NCBI RefSeq assembly: GCF_900765565.1
Contig: NZ_CAAFRZ010000102.1
Span: 1-36,089, forward strand
DNA from: an uncultured Dialister sp.
GTDB taxonomy: Bacteria > Bacillota > Negativicutes > Veillonellales > Dialisteraceae
DNA: 36,089 bases
Direction of reading: 5' to 3'
Made by a program: the position numbers and the translations under genes. How positions within the stretch are numbered: position 1 is the stretch's first letter; every line of letters begins with the position of its first letter. This document shows, one piece after another, positions 1 through 8,149 of the stretch. The notes below the pieces were generated by a model. That model searched no databases. It was not told the DNA's origin and worked only from the letters and a program-made list of their open reading frames with translations.

Positions 1-112
1 CCGGAGCTGCTTTCGGAGCTGCTGCCGGAGCCGGAGCTGCTGCTGCAGCGCCGCCGTCTTTAACTACAACATCGTAATCCTGGCCGTTAACTGTTACAGT
101 AAATTTTCTCAT
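1..112 (-). CDS. mmdC: Methylmalonyl-CoA decarboxylase biotin carrier subunit (partial, N-terminus only)
   Basis: This is the first 37 codons of a gene that runs off the left edge. The readable protein begins MRKFTVTVNGQDYDVVVKDG and then becomes an Ala/Pro-rich linker. That layout is typical of the biotin carboxyl carrier (gamma) subunit of Na+-pumping decarboxylases, where the flexible linker leads to a C-terminal biotinyl domain, which lies outside this window. An AGGAGG ribosome site sits just upstream of the ATG. The gene starts 38 bases after mmdD ends, in the same direction, so it is very likely cotranscribed with it. In the complex this subunit would carry CO2 from the carboxyltransferase (MmdA) to the membrane decarboxylase subunit (MmdB, expected further left). 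The biotinylation motif itself cannot be checked here. Confidence 0.85.
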   Translation of the reverse strand, partial: MRKFTVTVNGQDYDVVVKDGGAAAAAPAPAAAPKAAP

Positions 113-150
113 TGTCTTTCCTCCTAAATGATGATAAGTTCAACTTTCAA

Positions 151-465
151 TTAGAACTGCTGGTTGGACTGAACGCCTGCAATGCGGGCTGCGGTTGTCC
201 AGCCGGGTCTAGCTGCCGGGCGGATGGAGACGACTTCGCCGCCACCCATAGCAACGATAGCAGCAGCGATTGCTGCTACAACTGCACCATTGTCAGCGGC
301 TTTAGGAGCTGCTGCTCTAGGAGCTGCAGCTTTCTTAGGAGCTGCAGCCGGTGCCGGTGCTGCGGACTGATTGAGAGATGAACGTACCTGCCAGATCATG
401 ATCAGGGCAATTACTGCAACAACAGCAGCAAATACCGCGATATACATAACTGTACTGTTATCCAT
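151..465 (-). CDS. mmdD: Methylmalonyl-CoA decarboxylase delta subunit (OadG/MmdD-like)
   Basis: This is a 104-residue protein with one N-terminal membrane segment (about residues 8-26, rich in V, A and I). An Ala/Pro/Lys-rich linker follows, then a small Ala-rich C-terminal segment containing VAAIAAAIVAMGG. This is the architecture of the delta (OadG-like) subunit, which anchors and assembles the soluble carboxyltransferase and biotin carrier with the membrane pump. I chose the internal ATG because AAAGGA lies nine bases before it. An in-frame ATG six codons upstream falls within the ribosome site itself. The gene lies 41 bases downstream of mmdA and 38 bases upstream of mmdC. Identification rests on architecture and context, since this family is poorly conserved in sequence. 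Confidence 0.8.
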   Translation of the reverse strand: MDNSTVMYIAVFAAVVAVIALIMIWQVRSSLNQSAAPAPAAAPKKAAAPRAAAPKAADNGAVVAAIAAAIVAMGGGEVVSIRPAARPGWTTAARIAGVQSNQQF

Positions 466-506
466 CTGTACCCATCCTTTCAATTAGAGTATTTAAGCGG
501 CAAATA

Positions 507-2036
507 TTAGAGCGGAATGTTTCCGTGTTTCTTTGCCGGATGTACTTCGTGCTTGGAAGCAAGCATCTTCAGTGCATTGATGATTGTCGGACGAGTGTTG
601 TGCGGATCGATAACTGCATCTACATAGCCACGTTCTGCAGCTTTGTAAGGAGTAGCGAATTCTTCCACATATTCCTTTGTGCGTTCTTCTTTGTTCGGAT
701 CCTTCTTGAAGATGATGTTTGCAGCGCCTGCAGGTCCCATAACTGCAATTTCAGCGGTCGGCCAAGCAAATACCTGGTCAGCGCCCTGTTCACGGGAGCA
801 CATAGCGATGTAGGAACCGCCGTAAGCTTTACGGAGAATCATGGTGATCTTCGGAACAGTAGCTTCGCAGTAAGCGAACAGCATCTTAGCGCCGTGACGA
901 ATTACGCCGGCGTATTCCTGCTGTTTGCCGGGCAGGAACCCAGGAACATCGACGAGGTTAACTACAGGAATATTGAAGCAGTCGCAGAAACGAATGAAAC
1001 GAGCTGCTTTATCGGAAGCGTTATAGTCAAGGCAGCCTGCCATGAAGGACGGCTGGTTAGCAATGATACCAATGGTCTGTCCGTCCATACGAGCGAAGCA
1101 GGTGATGATATTCTTTGCGAATTCCTTAGCTACATCGTAGTATTCACCGTTATCAACGATGGATTTAATGACATCGTACATGTTGTACGGTGCATTGGAG
1201 CTTTCAGGCATAATCTTATCGAGAGCCGGATCGGTTCTTGTGGGATCATCACCGGTTTCAACGATAGGAGCATCTTCCATGTTGTTGGAAGGCAGGAAGG
1301 AGAGCAGGTAACGAATCTGTTTAATGCAGTCTTCGTCGTTTTCAGCAGCGAACTGAGCTACACCGGATGTACGGTTGTGGGTCATTGCGCCACCGAGTGC
1401 TTCAGCGGTGATAACTTCACCGGTTACAGATTTAACTACAGCCGGGCCGGTCAGGAACATCTGGGATGTTTTCTTAACCATGTAAATGAAGTCGGTCAGA
1501 GCCGGGGAATAAACTGCGCCGCCTGCGGATGGTCCCATGATTGCGGAAATCTGGGGAATTACGCCGGAAGCAATGGTGTTGCACCAGAAAATCTTGCCGT
1601 AGCCGGAGAGAGCATCGACAGCTTCCTGAATACGAGCGCCGCCGGAATCGTTCAGGCCTACGCAAGGTGCACCGACTTTCAGAGCCAGTTCATTTACGTG
1701 AACGATCTTAGCTGCATGCATTTCACCAAGGGAACCACCTTCAACGGTGAAGTCCTGAGCGAATGCGAATACAAGTCTTCCATCAACAGTGCCGTAGCCT
1801 GTTACAACGCCTTCACCAGGGAGATCTTTCTTTTCCTGGCCGAAGTTGTGGCAGCGGGATTTAACGAGCGCATTGACTTCTACGAAAGTGCCTTCATCAA
1901 ACAGAAGAGCAAGTCTTTCACGAGCAGTCAGCTTGCCTTTTGCATGCTGTTTTTCAATACGTTTTTCGCCACCCATAGCCTCTACATGAGCGAGGTTTTT
2001 ATGGAGAAGTTCAATTCTTTCTTCAACAGTTGCCAT
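507..2036 (-). CDS. mmdA: Methylmalonyl-CoA decarboxylase alpha subunit (carboxyltransferase)
   Basis: A 509-residue carboxyltransferase, full length for the acyl-CoA carboxylase beta / MmdA family. It would transfer the carboxyl group of (S)-methylmalonyl-CoA to biotin on MmdC, releasing propionyl-CoA. Two crotonase-like halves are visible. The N-terminal half has NDSGGARIQEAVDALSGYG and GPSAGGAVYSPALTDFIYM, which form an acyl-CoA/oxyanion site. The C-terminal half has NLVDVPGFLPG and AVMGPAGAANIIF, which form a biotin site. The start is the ATG of MATVEERIELL, with GGAGG seven bases upstream; a longer in-frame reading lacks a ribosome site. The family also includes propionyl-CoA carboxylase subunits, but the adjacent mmdD, mmdC, epimerase and mutase genes point to the decarboxylase. 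Confidence 0.95.
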   Translation of the reverse strand: MATVEERIELLHKNLAHVEAMGGEKRIEKQHAKGKLTARERLALLFDEGTFVEVNALVKSRCHNFGQEKKDLPGEGVVTGYGTVDGRLVFAFAQDFTVEGGSLGEMHAAKIVHVNELALKVGAPCVGLNDSGGARIQEAVDALSGYGKIFWCNTIASGVIPQISAIMGPSAGGAVYSPALTDFIYMVKKTSQMFLTGPAVVKSVTGEVITAEALGGAMTHNRTSGVAQFAAENDEDCIKQIRYLLSFLPSNNMEDAPIVETGDDPTRTDPALDKIMPESSNAPYNMYDVIKSIVDNGEYYDVAKEFAKNIITCFARMDGQTIGIIANQPSFMAGCLDYNASDKAARFIRFCDCFNIPVVNLVDVPGFLPGKQQEYAGVIRHGAKMLFAYCEATVPKITMILRKAYGGSYIAMCSREQGADQVFAWPTAEIAVMGPAGAANIIFKKDPNKEERTKEYVEEFATPYKAAERGYVDAVIDPHNTRPTIINALKMLASKHEVHPAKKHGNIPL

Positions 2037-2062
2037 TCTTACACCTCCAAAAATATTAGGGT

Positions 2063-2101
2063 CCCCCACAGGGGGGATGACCTGCCCGAAGACAGGTCAT
2101 A
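2063..2101 (-). other. Two overlapping intercistronic hairpins between mce and mmdA
   Basis: The 79-base gap between the epimerase stop and the mmdA start holds two potential stems. One pairs ATGACCTG (2078-2085) with CAGGTCAT (2094-2101), eight base pairs around an eight-base loop. The other pairs TCCCCC (2063-2068) with GGGGGA (2073-2078). They share the base at 2078 and so compete slightly. There is no T-run, so they are unlikely to terminate transcription. A role in mRNA processing or stability, setting a different MmdA level, is inference. Confidence 0.5.
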
Positions 2102-2115
2102 TGCCATCGTTCAGA

Positions 2116-2568
2116 TTATTTCTTGAAGGATGGGCCGCCGGGGCGTTCTGTCAGTTCAAGCAGAAGGCCAGTAGCCTTTGGATGCAAGAATGCGATATGA
2201 CAGCCACCTGCACCGACACGGAACTTCTTGTCGATGAGCGGAACTTCTTTAGCCTGCAGATCAGCGAGAGCAGCTTCGATGTCATCAACACGAAGTGCTA
2301 CATGCTGGAAGCCGTTTTTGCCATTGTTAGCTTTTTCAATGAAGCGGGCAATCGGGCCGTCCGGAGTTGTGGAACCCAGGAATTCGAGTTCGCAAGCTTC
2401 GGTCTGAGCGGACGGTTTGAAGAAGCTTGTTGTTACATGCTGTTCTTCAACGGTTTCATCCGGCAGAGAAGGTTCAAGTCCGAAAATGTCTTTCATCTGC
2501 TGTTTAATCTTTGCAAGATCTTTAACAGCTACACCAACATGGTCGACAGTTAAAACTTTGAATGCCAT
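2116..2568 (-). CDS. mce: Methylmalonyl-CoA epimerase
   Basis: A 150-residue protein of the vicinal oxygen chelate (glyoxalase) superfamily. It interconverts (R)- and (S)-methylmalonyl-CoA, linking the mutase product to the decarboxylase substrate. Metal ligands of the family are visible: His in VDHVGVAVKDL near the N-terminus, His in GFQHVALRVDDIEAAL in the second module, and Glu in the C-terminal LLLELTERPGG. Length is normal for the family. The start is the ATG of MAFKVLTVDHVG with GGAGG upstream. It lies 19 bases after meaB, so it is cotranscribed. Neighbouring mutase and decarboxylase genes make the epimerase function very likely among the many VOC enzymes. Confidence 0.93.
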   Translation of the reverse strand: MAFKVLTVDHVGVAVKDLAKIKQQMKDIFGLEPSLPDETVEEQHVTTSFFKPSAQTEACELEFLGSTTPDGPIARFIEKANNGKNGFQHVALRVDDIEAALADLQAKEVPLIDKKFRVGAGGCHIAFLHPKATGLLLELTERPGGPSFKK

Positions 2569-2587
2569 AATAACTCCTCCTTTAAAA

Positions 2588-3526
2588 TTATTTGAATATT
2601 TTGCCCACAATGGAATCAACGACTGTGTACGGATCAGTTTTCCGTTCAAAGACTTGTTCCACGTAGTCACTAAATTCACCCGTCTTGGAGATGTTCTCTT
2701 CAATATGACGGGAAATGCGATCGTGAATCATCTCAAGCATTTCGGATCTAGCGCGTTCGCGTCTCCGTTCTTCAAGAAGTCCGGATTCTTCGAGATACTT
2801 ACGATGATCACCCAGGGCTGCTACTACATCATCTACACCCTGGTCTTTGTTCGCGATCGTCCGTTCAATCGGAGGACGCCAGTTCTGGGCTTCGCCCAGG
2901 TCGAGCATCATTTCGATTTCTACATTCAAACGATCAGCGCCGTCGCGGTCACATTTGTTGATGACGAATACGTCACCAATTTCAAGGATACCTGCTTTTA
3001 TAGCCTGAATATCGTCACCAAGTCCAGGTACGAGCACAACAAGTGTTGTATCCGCATTTTTGACGATATCGACTTCTGACTGTCCTACGCCTACTGTTTC
3101 GATTAACACAACATCGAGACCGAAAGCATCCATCAGTTTTACCGCATCAGCTGTCTTACGGGAAAGTCCCCCAAGGCTGCCGCGCGTGCCCATACTACGG
3201 ATATAAACACCCTTATCCAAGGTCAGATCATTCATACGGATACGATCGCCAAGAATGGCGCCGCCGGAGAATGGACTTGTAGGATCGACTGCTACAATAC
3301 CTACCGTTTTACCCTGAGAGCGGAACTTCTTGATCAGGGCATCTGACAGTGTGCTCTTACCCGCACCAGGTGCACCAGTGATACCGATGACCTGTGCACG
3401 ACCGGTATGATGATAGATATCTTTCATGATATCTTCAAATCCATCCCGTTCGTCTTCAACGATGGTAATTGCTCTCGCTAAGGCACGTCTGTTTCCATTC
3501 CAAAAATCTTTCATTGAGAATTCCAT
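2588..3526 (-). CDS. meaB: MeaB/ArgK-type G-protein chaperone of methylmalonyl-CoA mutase
   Basis: A 312-residue P-loop GTPase of the MeaB/MMAA family, which guards the mutase and gates loading of adenosylcobalamin. The Walker A motif GAPGAGKS lies near residues 51-58. The switch region includes VAVDPTSPFSGGAILGDRIR and ETVGVGQSE, and the base-recognition motif NKCD follows in VFVINKCDRDGA. The C-terminus is helical and charged, fitting the family's dimerisation arm. The start is MEFSMKDFW, preceded by AAGGCGG. The gene sits between the small mutase subunit and the epimerase, the usual context. A hairpin in the upstream gap may reduce transcript reaching it. Confidence 0.94.
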   Translation of the reverse strand: MEFSMKDFWNGNRRALARAITIVEDERDGFEDIMKDIYHHTGRAQVIGITGAPGAGKSTLSDALIKKFRSQGKTVGIVAVDPTSPFSGGAILGDRIRMNDLTLDKGVYIRSMGTRGSLGGLSRKTADAVKLMDAFGLDVVLIETVGVGQSEVDIVKNADTTLVVLVPGLGDDIQAIKAGILEIGDVFVINKCDRDGADRLNVEIEMMLDLGEAQNWRPPIERTIANKDQGVDDVVAALGDHRKYLEESGLLEERRRERARSEMLEMIHDRISRHIEENISKTGEFSDYVEQVFERKTDPYTVVDSIVGKIFK

Positions 3527-3566
3527 GGATAAGCCGCCTTTTCGAAGAGTAAATAAATAATATAGT

Positions 3567-3601
3567 TGCAAGGGGGCTGGGACTCCTCCCAGCCCCCTGC
3601 A
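3567..3601 (-). terminator. Strong GC-rich hairpin between mcmB and meaB (partial terminator or processing site)
   Basis: An 11-base-pair perfect stem pairs GGGGGCTGGGA (3572-3582) with TCCCAGCCCCC (3587-3597). It is extended by TGCA on each side around a bulged base. On the minus strand it is followed by an A/T-rich tract (ATATTATTTATTTA) rather than a clean T-run. It lies downstream of mcmB and upstream of meaB within an apparent operon. An attenuating terminator that reduces meaB and later genes relative to the mutase, or an mRNA-protecting hairpin, are both possible. Confidence 0.6.
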
Positions 3602-3651
3602 GCTAAATTATACAACACTAATGAACGTCAATGGTAATCGTCAGGGACGAA

Positions 3652-4050
3652 TTATTTCTTAACGTTTTCCTTAATGAAGTCAATAACTTTCTTGGTTGGT
3701 GTGCCAGGAGTGAAGATAGCTTTTACGCCAGCTTTTTCGAGGCCAGGAATATCGGATTCAGGAATTACGCCGCCGCCGATTACGAGAACGTCGCCCATTC
3801 CTTTAGCTTTCAGAGCTTCAACAACTTCCGGGAACAGAGTGTTGTGAGCGCCGGAGAGCAGGGACAGAGCTACAACATCAACGTCTTCTGCGTCTGCTGC
3901 TTCAACGATCTGTTCAACGGTCTGACGAAGGCCGGTGTAAATTACTTCCATGCCTGCATCGCGAAGTGCACGGGCAATAACCTTTGCACCACGATCATGT
4001 CCATCAAGGCCCGGTTTAGCTACGAGTACTCTGATACGTTTGTCTGCCAT
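3652..4050 (-). CDS. mcmB: Methylmalonyl-CoA mutase small (cobalamin-binding) subunit
   Basis: A 132-residue stand-alone B12-binding domain. The signature DGHDRGAK near the N-terminus (DxHxxG) supplies the His that becomes the lower axial ligand of cobalt. The later ALSLLSG and VIGGGVIP segments match the S-L and GG parts of the corrinoid pocket. In many bacteria this domain is fused to the mutase C-terminus. Here it is a separate gene, 64 bases after the large subunit, giving the split two-subunit enzyme. An AGGT-type ribosome site precedes the ATG. Related isobutyryl-CoA or ethylmalonyl-CoA mutase subunits look alike, but the locus argues for methylmalonyl-CoA. Confidence 0.94.
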   Translation of the reverse strand: MADKRIRVLVAKPGLDGHDRGAKVIARALRDAGMEVIYTGLRQTVEQIVEAADAEDVDVVALSLLSGAHNTLFPEVVEALKAKGMGDVLVIGGGVIPESDIPGLEKAGVKAIFTPGTPTKKVIDFIKENVKK

Positions 4051-4114
4051 TGTAAATTACCTCCAGAAATATTTGAGTAATATTATTATTCTCTTGTTTC
4101 AGGCTGCCCTACAA

Positions 4115-5776
4115 TTAAAGGGTGTTGTGCGGTTTGTATTCGCCGAATACTTTACGGAGAACGCCGCAGATTTCACCTTCGGTGCAGTAAGCACGTACGC
4201 AGTCGAGGATGACTGGCATAAGGTTAACATGATCTGGACCTTCAGCCGGAGTCTGAGCTGCTTTTTCAAGTTTAGCCAGTTCTTCAGCAACTTTAGCCTG
4301 GTCACGGTTTGCCTTATCCTTAGCGAGCTGTGCTTTCTTCTTTTCGCCGACGGAAGCATCAATCTTCAGCAGGCCGGTAACCGGTGGTTCTTCCATTGTG
4401 AACTTGTTAACGCCAACAATGGTCTTTTCGCCGGATTCAACAGCCATCTGCCAAGCATAAGCGGAATCCTGAATTTCTTTCTGGATGTAGCCTTTATCAA
4501 TAGCTTCAACAGCGCCGCCCATTTCATCAATCTTCTTGATGTAGTTCATAACTTCTTCTTCGATCTGGTTGGTCAGTGCTTCAACATAGTAGGAGCCGCC
4601 GAGCGGGTCAACTACATCAGCCAGGCCGGATTCGTAAGCTACGATCTGCTGGGTACGGAGAGCGATGGTTACGGATTCAGTGGTCGGAAGAGCCAGAGCT
4701 TCATCGCGGGAGTTGGTGTGCAGGGACTGGGTGCCGCCCATAACTGCTGCTGCGGTCTGGAGAGCAACACGGATGATGTTGTTGTTCGGCTGCTGAGCGG
4801 TCAGCATGGAGCCTGCGGTCTGGGTGTGGAAACGGAGTTTCATGGACTTCGGGTTTTCAGCATGGAATCTTTCTTTCAGGATTCTAGCCCAGATACGACG
4901 GGAAGCACGGAATTTAGCAACTTCTTCGAGTACGTTGTTGTGAGCGTTCCAGAAGAAGGAAAGTCTTGGAGCGAAATCATCGATCTTCATGCCAGCTTTC
5001 AGTGCTGCTTCGATGTATGCAATACCATCGGCAATGGTGAATGCAACTTCCTGAGCAGCAGTGGAACCAGCTTCACGGATATGATAACCGGAAATGGAAA
5101 TGGTGTTCCACTTCGGTACGTTCTGATGGCAGAATTCGAAGATATCGGTAATCAGACGCATGGACGGTTTAACCGGGAAAATGTAGGTGCCACGTGCGGA
5201 GTATTCCTTCAGAATATCGTTCTGAATGGTGCCGCGGAGTGCGCTCATCGGTACACCCTGTTTTTCAGCTACCGCAATGTACATAGCCAGCAGGATGGAA
5301 GCAGGAGCATTGATGGTCATGGAAGTGGAAACTTTACCAAGATCGATGCCGTCGAACAGTCTTTCCATATCGTAAAGGGAGTCGATAGCAACGCCTACTT
5401 TACCAACTTCGCCAGCGGACATCTTATCATCGGAGTCGTAGCCGATCTGGGTTGGCAGGTCGAATGCTACGGACAGGCCGGTGCCGCCGTTAGCAATCAG
5501 GTATTTATAACGCTTGTTGGATTCTTCTGCTGTGGAGAAGCCAGCGTACATACGCATGGTCCACAGACGGCCACGATACATGGTGGGCTGTACACCACGG
5601 GTGTAAGGATATTCGCCCGGGAAGCCGAGGTCTTTTTCATAATCGAAACCTTCGAGATCGAGTGGTGTGTACAGATTCTTGTGTTTCAGACCAACTCTTT
5701 CCGGATGTTTAGCGCACTGAGCATCGTATTCTTTGTTGTAAGCGTCAAGTTTTGCTTTCAGGGATTCGTTAGACAT
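4115..5776 (-). CDS. mcmA: Methylmalonyl-CoA mutase large (catalytic) subunit
   Basis: A 553-residue TIM-barrel mutase domain with no B12 domain, the length expected for the split enzyme. It rearranges succinyl-CoA to (R)-methylmalonyl-CoA using adenosylcobalamin radicals. The substrate-channel signature [20 protein letters not shown] leads into [15 protein letters not shown] near residues 60-95. [19 protein letters not shown] carries the conserved Tyr-His pair near the active site. The small subunit follows, and MeaB is two genes away. A good promoter and a long structured leader lie upstream, so the gene can be expressed apart from the CoA-transferase. The ATG has TAGGAGGAAG upstream. Confidence 0.96.
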   Translation of the reverse strand: MSNESLKAKLDAYNKEYDAQCAKHPERVGLKHKNLYTPLDLEGFDYEKDLGFPGEYPYTRGVQPTMYRGRLWTMRMYAGFSTAEESNKRYKYLIANGGTGLSVAFDLPTQIGYDSDDKMSAGEVGKVGVAIDSLYDMERLFDGIDLGKVSTSMTINAPASILLAMYIAVAEKQGVPMSALRGTIQNDILKEYSARGTYIFPVKPSMRLITDIFEFCHQNVPKWNTISISGYHIREAGSTAAQEVAFTIADGIAYIEAALKAGMKIDDFAPRLSFFWNAHNNVLEEVAKFRASRRIWARILKERFHAENPKSMKLRFHTQTAGSMLTAQQPNNNIIRVALQTAAAVMGGTQSLHTNSRDEALALPTTESVTIALRTQQIVAYESGLADVVDPLGGSYYVEALTNQIEEEVMNYIKKIDEMGGAVEAIDKGYIQKEIQDSAYAWQMAVESGEKTIVGVNKFTMEEPPVTGLLKIDASVGEKKKAQLAKDKANRDQAKVAEELAKLEKAAQTPAEGPDHVNLMPVILDCVRAYCTEGEICGVLRKVFGEYKPHNTL

Positions 5777-5839
5777 GAGTTCATCTTCCTCCTAAAAAAG
5801 TAAGTATGTAACTATCTGGAACCCGCATTCCTTCGTATT

Positions 5840-5951
5840 CTGCAGCGGCGGCTTTGTGCTCTTCTCGATGCATTTCAGGAATTCGTTTTCCGTCAGGGTT
5901 CCGCAAAGCCTTTCGCTGCTGCAGCGATCGTTTGAATCTTCTTGCAGCAGC
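5840..5951 (-). promoter_or_regulatory. Structured mcmA leader with competing stems (candidate cis-regulatory RNA)
   Basis: The transcript from the promoter at 6013-6040 would carry about 230 bases before mcmA. A perfect nine-base-pair stem pairs 5943-5951 with 5915-5923 (GCTGCTGCA with TGCAGCAGC). The same 5918-5924 segment can instead pair with 5840-5846 (CTGCAGC), helped by a seven-base-pair inner stem of GGCTTTG (5850-5856) with CAAAGCC (5904-5910). A GCAA-capped CTC/GAG hairpin lies further 5'. The two long pairings exclude each other, as in riboswitch-type leaders. I do not recognise it: the conserved boxes of the cobalamin riboswitch were not found. Confidence 0.5.
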
Positions 5952-6012
5952 TTTCGGACTCTTGCGAGACCCATGTATATGACTCTGCCATTGGCAGCTG
6001 TCACCATAGGTT

Positions 6013-6040
6013 ATTATACAATATTTGTATTATTTGTAAA
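6013..6040 (-). promoter_or_regulatory. Sigma-70-type promoter for mcmA
   Basis: On the minus strand, TTTACA (6040-6035) and TATAAT (6018-6013) are separated by 16 bases. The -10 box is perfect and the -35 matches at five of six positions. Transcription should start near 6006, roughly 230 bases before the mcmA ATG. Confidence 0.8.
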
Positions 6041-6068
6041 GCATTAACGCAGTTCTTGAAATATTAAA

Positions 6069-7616
6069 TTATTTCTTGAAATGCATATCTCCGGTTTCTG
6101 CCAGGCTTTCATGGAATTTGAAAGCTTCTTTAAGCAGATGCGGGGTCTGGCTGTTGCCGCAGGCAGCACATGCTCTTTCGTAGTAATCCATGAGCTGATC
6201 TCTGTAGGACGGATGAGCAACGTTGTTGATGATAACCTTTGCTCTTTCCTTCGGGGTCAGGCCGCGGACATCTGCAACGCCCTGTTCGGAAATGAACACA
6301 TGGGTATCATGTTCGGTGTGATCAACATGGGAGCACATCGGAACGACGGCAGAAATCTTGCCGCCCTTTGTAGTGCTGTGGCAGAAGAAGCAGGACAGGA
6401 ATGCGTTACGTGCAAAGTCGCCGGATCCGCCGATACCATTCATCAGCTTGGTGCCGGTGATATGGGTGGAGTTTACATGACCGTAAATATCCATTTCCAG
6501 AGCAGTGTTCATGCCGATAACGCCGATACGACGAACAACTTCACCGTTATTGGAAATTTCCTGCGGACGAAGAACGATCTTCTTGTTGTATTTCTGGATG
6601 TTTGCATAGAACCGTTTCTGTCCATCCGGGGATGGGGACAGGGAAGTACCGGAAATCATATCGATCTTATCTTTATCAATCAGATCGAACATGCCATCCT
6701 GAATAACTTCGGTGTATACAGAGAGGTTCCGGAAATCAGATTCAACGAGGCCATGGATAACGGCGTTTGCTACGTTGCCTACGCCGGACTGCAGCGGCAG
6801 CAGGTTTTCCGGCAGTCTGCCGTGTTTGACTTCGTTCTTCAGGAAGTCTACCAGGTTGTTGCCCATAGCTTCTGCATCAGCATCCAGCGGAGCCAGTGTA
6901 CGGGTTACATCAGGCATATCGCAGGGAACGATAGCAACGATCTTGGACGGATCGCAGGGGATGTACGGTGTGCCGATACGGTCGCCTGCATGGAGAATCG
7001 GAATCGGTTCACAGAATGGCGGATTCTTACGCATGTAAATATCAGCCATGCCTACCAGGTCCAGAGGCTGGGTGGTGTTGACTTCAACGATGACTTTCTT
7101 TGCGGTATCTACGTATACCGGGGAGTTACCGATAGCGGTTGTCGGATAGAGTTCGCCGTTCGGTCCGATCTTGCAGACTTCAACAACAGCGTAATCCGGG
7201 CCGGTTACATGTTCACCCTTAACGTTGGTGAAGAATCCGGCGCGAACCTGCTGGGCAACGTGGGACAGATGCAGATCGTAGTAGTTAACTTTGCCTGCGT
7301 TGATGGCTTTTCTCAGGTTGGCATTGGTCTGGTAAGGCATACGGTTTCTAACGCCGTTGACTGCTACCAGTTCCGTATCAATCTGGGAACCGGTGGAAGC
7401 GCCGGTCCAGATATCAACCTGGAATGGGGTCTGTTTCATACGTTCTGCGAGTTCATGCATTGTAATTTTCGGATAGCCGCAGGGCGTAAATCCGGAAATA
7501 CCAATGATGTCGCCGCCCTTGAACATGGCAGCAGCGGTTTTTGCATCGCATACCTTGGAGAGAAGACCTTTGTCTTCAATTCTGCTAAGGAATTCACTAT
7601 CATTGGTGTCGATCAT
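6069..7616 (-). CDS. Succinate CoA-transferase (acetyl-CoA hydrolase/transferase family)
   Basis: A 515-residue member of the Cat1/ScpC/AarC CoA-transferase family. It probably moves CoA from propionyl-CoA or acetyl-CoA to succinate, making the succinyl-CoA that feeds the mutase. The expected catalytic Glu is residue 303 in NLSVYTEVIQDGMFDL, where a glutamyl-CoA thioester would form. GIGGSGDFARNAF and VFISEQGVADVRGL are conserved C-terminal family segments. I chose the ATG of MIDTNDSEF because GGAGG lies nine bases upstream; an ATG three codons earlier abuts the ribosome site. It is the first gene of the succinate-to-propionate locus, which favours succinate as acceptor. The preferred CoA donor cannot be read from sequence. 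Confidence 0.92.
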   Translation of the reverse strand: MIDTNDSEFLSRIEDKGLLSKVCDAKTAAAMFKGGDIIGISGFTPCGYPKITMHELAERMKQTPFQVDIWTGASTGSQIDTELVAVNGVRNRMPYQTNANLRKAINAGKVNYYDLHLSHVAQQVRAGFFTNVKGEHVTGPDYAVVEVCKIGPNGELYPTTAIGNSPVYVDTAKKVIVEVNTTQPLDLVGMADIYMRKNPPFCEPIPILHAGDRIGTPYIPCDPSKIVAIVPCDMPDVTRTLAPLDADAEAMGNNLVDFLKNEVKHGRLPENLLPLQSGVGNVANAVIHGLVESDFRNLSVYTEVIQDGMFDLIDKDKIDMISGTSLSPSPDGQKRFYANIQKYNKKIVLRPQEISNNGEVVRRIGVIGMNTALEMDIYGHVNSTHITGTKLMNGIGGSGDFARNAFLSCFFCHSTTKGGKISAVVPMCSHVDHTEHDTHVFISEQGVADVRGLTPKERAKVIINNVAHPSYRDQLMDYYERACAACGNSQTPHLLKEAFKFHESLAETGDMHFKK

Positions 7617-7714
7617 TACTATCATCCTCCCAAAAATAAAAATAATTATATAAAAGTCCGCAGCGTCGAAATCCGATTGCTCTCCTCCGCATGGCCGCAG
7701 AACTTTTTACCCTC

Positions 7715-7777
7715 AAAAAAAGCAGCCGCAAACTATATATGGAATGAGTTTAGCTTAAGATTATGTATAGCCGCTTT
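7715..7777 (-). terminator. Terminator-like hairpin in the CoA-transferase leader (possible attenuator)
   Basis: On the minus strand, AAAGCGGC (7777-7770) can pair with GCTGCTTT (7726-7719), eight pairs with one G-U. An inner CTATA/TATAG pairing is possible. Seven T follow immediately at 7721-7715. It lies between the predicted promoter and the start codon, so it could act as an attenuator. The loop is long and the inner part is bulged, so support is only moderate. Confidence 0.4.
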
Positions 7778-7859
7778 GTGTAATACTATAATCATTAGAC
7801 CAAACCCTCCAATCAATAGATTTGCTGACTGCATTTTGGTTCATTCAATCATCAGTTAT

Positions 7860-7868
7860 ATTATAGCA
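7860..7868 (-). promoter_or_regulatory. Extended -10 promoter for the CoA-transferase gene
   Basis: The minus strand reads TGCTATAAT (7868-7860), a perfect -10 with the TG extension. No strong -35 is seen at the usual distance, which extended -10 promoters tolerate. The start would be near 7853, giving a leader of about 235 bases. Confidence 0.55.
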
Positions 7869-8149
7869 CACTTTGAACTGATGGAACCCCTCAAATGGGC
7901 GGTTTGTTGCTTAAAATCCTTAGTAGTGGTTATAAATAATTCCTATTAGACAAATTATGATTTCCGTGACCTATAACCCTTTATTTACAAATCTACCTAT
8001 TCATGTATCATTTCTTTACGCGCTTTCCCTACTTTATACACTCCAATCACAGTTATATAGAAATTTATGAATCAGGTAAATAATTACCCCATTTCCTGTA
8101 TGATTCCCGAACCGGGCTTCCAATTTACCGATAAACCGGAAATAACTTC

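Larger units (their letters stand above)
7617..8149. other. Intergenic region: CoA-transferase leader and A/T-rich spacer
   Basis: No convincing gene lies in these 533 bases. The left part, up to about 7853, is the long leader of the CoA-transferase mRNA. The right part, about 7870-8149, is A/T-rich sequence downstream of the O-antigen-ligase-like gene, and I see no clear terminator or conserved element there. Confidence 0.6.

Noticed and set aside
525..2126. Long plus-strand open frames opposite mmdA, mcmA and the CoA-transferase gene
   Set aside because: They are mirror frames of strongly conserved genes caused by codon bias; their translations show no domains.
5777..6068. Cobalamin riboswitch upstream of mcmA
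   Set aside because: The characteristic B12-box sequence was not found on the minus strand, so the leader is left unassigned.
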